From JBEVMS01 sp040508515 (GTDB lineage Bacteria; Pseudomonadota; Gammaproteobacteria; Xanthomonadales; Rhodanobacteraceae), in assembly GCA_040508515.1 (NCBI GenBank), contig JBEVMS010000004.1:1-18317 (forward strand): a stretch of DNA of 18,317 bases, read 5' to 3'. Position 1 is the stretch's first letter. Every line of letters begins with the position of its first letter. Shown piece by piece: positions 14,026 through 18,317 of the stretch. The position numbers and the translations under genes are program-made. The notes under the pieces were generated by a model. The model was not told where the DNA came from. It saw only the letters and a list, made by a program, of their open reading frames with translations, and did no database searches.

Positions 14026-14051
14026 CGCGTCATCTAGCTGCGTGTGGGGAG

Positions 14052-14600
14052 TTAGCCGTCCGTGGCGCATTGCGCGGCCTGTGTCGGGTCGGCGCTGGCG
14101 CCGCGTATGCGCCCGGCCATGGAGACGGTGACGACAAGCGCACGCTGGCTTTCGCCATGCATGCAGAACACGGTGGTTAGATTGCTGCCGGGCGCGCTGC
14201 CATCGGGCTGGAAGCGGATGCGCGGACGTCCATCGCCGGTGTTGCGCACGTGCACTGCGCCGGTGTGCTCCGTGTGCACCCAGAACGGCGTGCCTTCCAC
14301 GCCCGCATGCTCGGGTAGCAGCAGCCACGATGCATCCCATTGGGTTTGTCCGTTGCAGCGTATGCCATCGCTGCTGGGGCAGGCGGTGATGGTGCTTGCG
14401 CGGGTTGCCGCGCTCGTGCGCGCGTGTTGCAACATTGCGATGAAGTCGATCTGAGCTGTGCTCAGTTGCTGGTGTGCCAGCAAGTCGCGCAGCGAGGGCA
14501 CGGCGATGGTGGCGAGTATCCCGACGATGGCGATCACCATGCATTGCTCGATCAAGCCCATGCCGCGCTGGCGACGGCGACATCCTTGTGCCATGGTCAT
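14052..14600 (-). CDS. Type IV minor pilin / pseudopilin, FimT/GspH family
   Basis: A 182-aa prepilin. A short basic leader (MTMAQGCRRRQRG) ends at a prepilin peptidase site G|MGLIE, with Glu at +5 and the hydrophobic helix CMVIAIVGILATIAVP. The C-terminal globular part has the FimT/GspH pattern CPSSDGIRC...WDASWLLL and a later FCMHG. Such proteins prime pilus or type II pseudopilus assembly in the inner membrane, and some FimT proteins bind DNA during uptake. ATG at 14598-14600 is chosen because AGGAG (complement of 14608-14612) lies 7 nt upstream. The longer frame to 14687 has no ribosome site. No other pil or gsp gene is present, so it is an orphan here. Confidence 0.85.
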   Translation of the reverse strand: MTMAQGCRRRQRGMGLIEQCMVIAIVGILATIAVPSLRDLLAHQQLSTAQIDFIAMLQHARTSAATRASTITACPSSDGIRCNGQTQWDASWLLLPEHAGVEGTPFWVHTEHTGAVHVRNTGDGRPRIRFQPDGSAPGSNLTTVFCMHGESQRALVVTVSMAGRIRGASADPTQAAQCATDG

Positions 14601-14749
14601 GGCATCGCTCCTGCTTGCCGGAAAAGTCATGCTAGAGCGTGGCTTGGGTTGCGGCAGCGGGGTGGCTGCCTGACGGCGCGTCGGCACGGGCTGATCGCGC
14701 GGTCGGTGCCATACTTTGAATGACTTGGCTCAACCCCTATGTGGTGTGC

Positions 14750-16774
<2,025 letters not shown>

Positions 16775-16799
16775 GTCGCTACGATTTCGCCGAAACGGG

Positions 16800-16828
16800 T
16801 TGTCGAGCGCAAAACGCCTCTGTATACT
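16800..16828 (+). promoter_or_regulatory. Promoter of tRNA-Val
   Basis: TTGTCG (16800-16805), a 17-bp spacer and TATACT (16823-16828). The start is expected near 16835, about 25 nt before the mature tRNA. Confidence 0.75.
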
Positions 16829-16859
16829 GCGCGGCTCGCACGGTACGCCGCGCGACTTC

Positions 16860-16934
16860 GGGCGGTTAGCTCAGCGGTAGAGCACTACCTTGACATGGTA
16901 GGGGTCACAAGTTCGATCCTTGTACCGCCCACCA
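16860..16934 (+). tRNA. tRNA-Val (anticodon GAC)
   Basis: A 75-nt cloverleaf. The acceptor GGGCGGT pairs with ACCGCCC, the D-arm is GCTC...GAGC, and the anticodon stem is CTACC/GGTAG with loop TTGACAT (GAC at 16892-16894). The T-arm is ACAAG-TTCGATC-CTTGT, the discriminator is A, and CCA is encoded. Confidence 0.98.
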
Positions 16935-16947
16935 ATTTGGATCCAGC

Positions 16948-16977
16948 AGCGGCGCGGCCTGTGGGCTTAGCGCCGCT
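16948..16977. repeat. GC-rich hairpin after tRNA-Val
   Basis: AGCGGCGC (16948-16955) and GCGCCGCT (16970-16977) form a perfect 8-bp inverted repeat around 14 nt. Only a broken pyrimidine run follows, so it may be a weak terminator for the tRNA or a REP-like element. The rest of the 350-bp gap up to 17287 holds nothing further I can support apart from a TTGACA at 17038 without a good -10. Confidence 0.5.
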
Positions 16978-17287
16978 TCTGCTTTCTGAAGCGGGCGCGC
17001 TGCGCCGACCGGCCTTCATGGGGCATCGCTTTCGACGTTGACAAAGGCCCATCCTCAGGACGTGATGGGATGTGGCGATCTCCCTTTGGGGCGGTGTAAG
17101 CGATGAGGTGAGTTCGGGCTGCCGAACGCCAACGCGTTTTGGGTGGACTGGGCAACGCAAGCGGACGGCGGCCCAGGCGAACGGGCTGATGGATCAAGGC
17201 GCAAGCTGGCCGGTGCGGGATCGCTACCATCCTGACGACGCCGCGCCATTGCGCTACGCTGCGCCCTTCTCAAGAGGAGCCCCATCG

Positions 17288-17638
17288 ATGCGCAAATCAG
17301 GGTTGTTGGCGGGCCTGTTGTTGAGCGTGGTTCTCGCTGGCTGCACGAGCGTGCAGTCGCTGCACAACGACGTGGCCGATATCTCGGCGATCACGCCAAA
17401 AGCCCCGCTCGATTACAGCCGCTGCGTCGCCGCGGGCTGGTCGAAGATCACCGGCGAGGATGCGCCCAATATCACCATCGTCGATGGCTACAGCGTCGAG
17501 TTGTCGAAAGGTAAGCGCGTGGATGGCGTATTGGACGCCGTTTCCGTGGGCTCGGTGACTCGCGTCTCGATCTGGTATCGACGGCACAACGCCGAGCGCT
17601 TCGCTCAGTTCACCGCGGTGGCGCATACGTGCATCTGA
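17288..17638 (+). CDS. Small lipoprotein of unknown function
   Basis: A 116-aa protein with a lipoprotein signal peptide: MRKSGLLAGLLLSVVLAGC, lipobox L-A-G-C with Cys19 as the lipidated residue. Thr at +2 predicts sorting to the outer membrane. The mature part is short and has two more cysteines, one in DYSRCVAAGW and one in the C-terminal HTCI, which could form a disulfide. I recognise no family. ATG 17288 follows AAGAGGAG at 17272-17279. The frame is open upstream to 17072, but that part is not signal-like. It has no obvious operon partner; GC-rich inverted repeats flank it on both sides. Confidence 0.8.
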   Translation: MRKSGLLAGLLLSVVLAGCTSVQSLHNDVADISAITPKAPLDYSRCVAAGWSKITGEDAPNITIVDGYSVELSKGKRVDGVLDAVSVGSVTRVSIWYRRHNAERFAQFTAVAHTCI

Positions 17639-17660
17639 AAAGCGTTGCGGTGCTGGTTGG

Positions 17661-17686
17661 CTGTTGCGATCGACTGACCGCAACAG
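17661..17686. repeat. Inverted repeat downstream of the lipoprotein gene
   Basis: CTGTTGCG (17661-17668) and CGCAACAG (17679-17686) form a perfect 8-bp inverted repeat with a 10-nt spacer, 22 bp after the stop. No T-run follows, so it is not a standard terminator. Confidence 0.5.
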
Positions 17687-17747
17687 TTGCGCATGACATC
17701 GTTCGGTTGACGGATTTCCCCTGGCGCGACGGGCTGGCCGAACCCAG

Positions 17748-17769
17748 GGCGCGGCGCTAGCGCCGCGCC
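17748..17769. repeat. Perfect 22-bp GC palindrome
   Basis: The 22 bases centred on GCTAGC (17756-17761) equal their own reverse complement. Only the central TA is not G or C. It lies between the lipoprotein gene and the HemJ-like gene with no T-run on either side. Confidence 0.7.
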
Positions 17770-17845
17770 GGCAAGCGCCATCATGCCGCTCACGTGTCGA
17801 CAGTGGAGGCGTGCCTGCGCACCACACATCTCTTGGAGTGCTCCC

Positions 17846-18289
17846 ATGCTGTACGTCTGGATCAAGATTTTCCACCTGTTGTTCGTGATCGCCTGGATGG
17901 CCACGGTGTTCTACCTGCCGCGCATCCTGGTCAATATCGCCGAAGCCGGTGCCGAGCCGGCGGTCAAGCATCGGCTGGAATTGATGGGGCGGCGGCTGTA
18001 CCGCTTCGGCCACAGCATGTTCGGCCTGGCTGTGCTGTTTGGGTTGCTGCTGTGGCAGGGCTGGCGGTTTCTCGCGATGCCTGATGTGGTCGGCGGCGGG
18101 CATTGGATGCATGCCAAGCTGACCCTGGTGGTATTGCTGCTGGCTTATTTCATCTGGAATGGCCGCTTGCTCAAGCGCAGCATTCGCGGCGAGGTATTGC
18201 CGACCGGCAGGTCGTTGCGTTGGCTGAACGAGTTACCGGTGCTGATGCTGCTGGCGGTGATCTATCTGGTGATCGCCAAGCCGTTTTGA
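17846..18289 (+). CDS. HemJ/CopD-family four-helix membrane protein
   Basis: A 147-aa inner-membrane protein of the UPF0093/HemJ and CopD group. Some members (HemJ) oxidise protoporphyrinogen IX in haem synthesis, and others are annotated as copper-resistance D-like. The family N-terminus is clear: WIKIFHLLFVIAWMATVFYLPRI with His10, Pro25 and Arg26. HWMHAKL in the third helix region has Lys91. About four transmembrane segments are visible. The length equals typical HemJ (~140-150 aa). The later YH motif common in HemJ is not obvious here (LAYFIWNGRLLK), so a haem role is not certain. ATG 17846 follows GGAG at 17835-17838, 7 nt away. The longer frame from 17783 lacks a membrane-like start. 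Confidence 0.8.
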   Translation: MLYVWIKIFHLLFVIAWMATVFYLPRILVNIAEAGAEPAVKHRLELMGRRLYRFGHSMFGLAVLFGLLLWQGWRFLAMPDVVGGGHWMHAKLTLVVLLLAYFIWNGRLLKRSIRGEVLPTGRSLRWLNELPVLMLLAVIYLVIAKPF

Positions 18290-18317
18290 AGCCGGGCGAG
18301 AGTGGCACGTCCGCGCG

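Noticed and set aside
14720..14749. Upstream ATG for uvrB
   Set aside because: It adds ten non-conserved residues, lacks a ribosome site and lies just past a possible -10 element.
16885..17160. Antisense frame ending GGTRIELVTPTMSR over tRNA-Val
   Set aside because: This peptide tail is the well-known false translation of the complement of a tRNA gene.

Overview
The window looks like a core chromosomal stretch of a GC-rich gammaproteobacterium of the order Xanthomonadales, possibly Rhodanobacteraceae (Dyella/Rhodanobacter-like). The basis is the high GC with strong third-position GC bias, an Oar-type TonB-dependent receptor closely resembling those of xanthomonads, a second large TonB receptor, and the style of the PurK, UvrB, PpnN, GrxD and YhgN homologues. 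The genus is an inference. I see no phage, insertion sequence or CRISPR array.

Layout. (1) 1-1.3 kb: the 3' end of purK (+) faces Fe-superoxide dismutase sodB (-) across a bidirectional terminator. (2) 1.3-4.95 kb: sodB is divergent from a + strand run of monothiol glutaredoxin grxD, a YciK-like short-chain dehydrogenase that overlaps grxD by one base, a YhgN/MarC membrane protein and a bifunctional ornithine-lipid synthase of OlsF type. (3) 4.95-5.44 kb: a 500-bp AT-richer gap holding a candidate small RNA (hairpin plus intrinsic terminator) and a long imperfect inverted repeat. (4) 5.4-11.6 kb: two outer-membrane TonB-dependent receptors, the second with an Oar-type N-terminal carboxypeptidase-regulatory domain. 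Each ends in a near-identical GCAA-loop terminator. (5) 11.7-13.27 kb: nucleotide nucleosidase ppnN, then tRNA-Asn(GTT) with its own promoter and terminator. (6) 13.27-14.05 kb: a sparsely coding stretch with a doubtful small ORF, a possible 24-codon ORF and a DUF2188-like small protein. (7) 14.05-16.93 kb: an orphan FimT/GspH minor pilin (-), divergent uvrB (+), and tRNA-Val(GAC) behind a clear promoter. (8) 16.93-18.3 kb: a small lipoprotein and a HemJ/CopD-type four-helix membrane protein, set among GC-rich palindromes.

How the genes fit together. SodB and GrxD form a divergent pair linked by iron and oxidative-stress biology. OlsF remodels membrane lipids, and the two receptors point to TonB-driven uptake of unknown substrates. 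The remaining genes are housekeeping: purine synthesis, nucleotide turnover, excision repair and tRNAs. No clear new multi-gene system is visible. The items most worth checking are the non-coding block at 5.1-5.3 kb, the OlsF fusion with an HX5D acyltransferase motif, the SDR lacking its catalytic Ser, the Gly-to-Arg change in UvrB, and the small ORFs downstream of tRNA-Asn.
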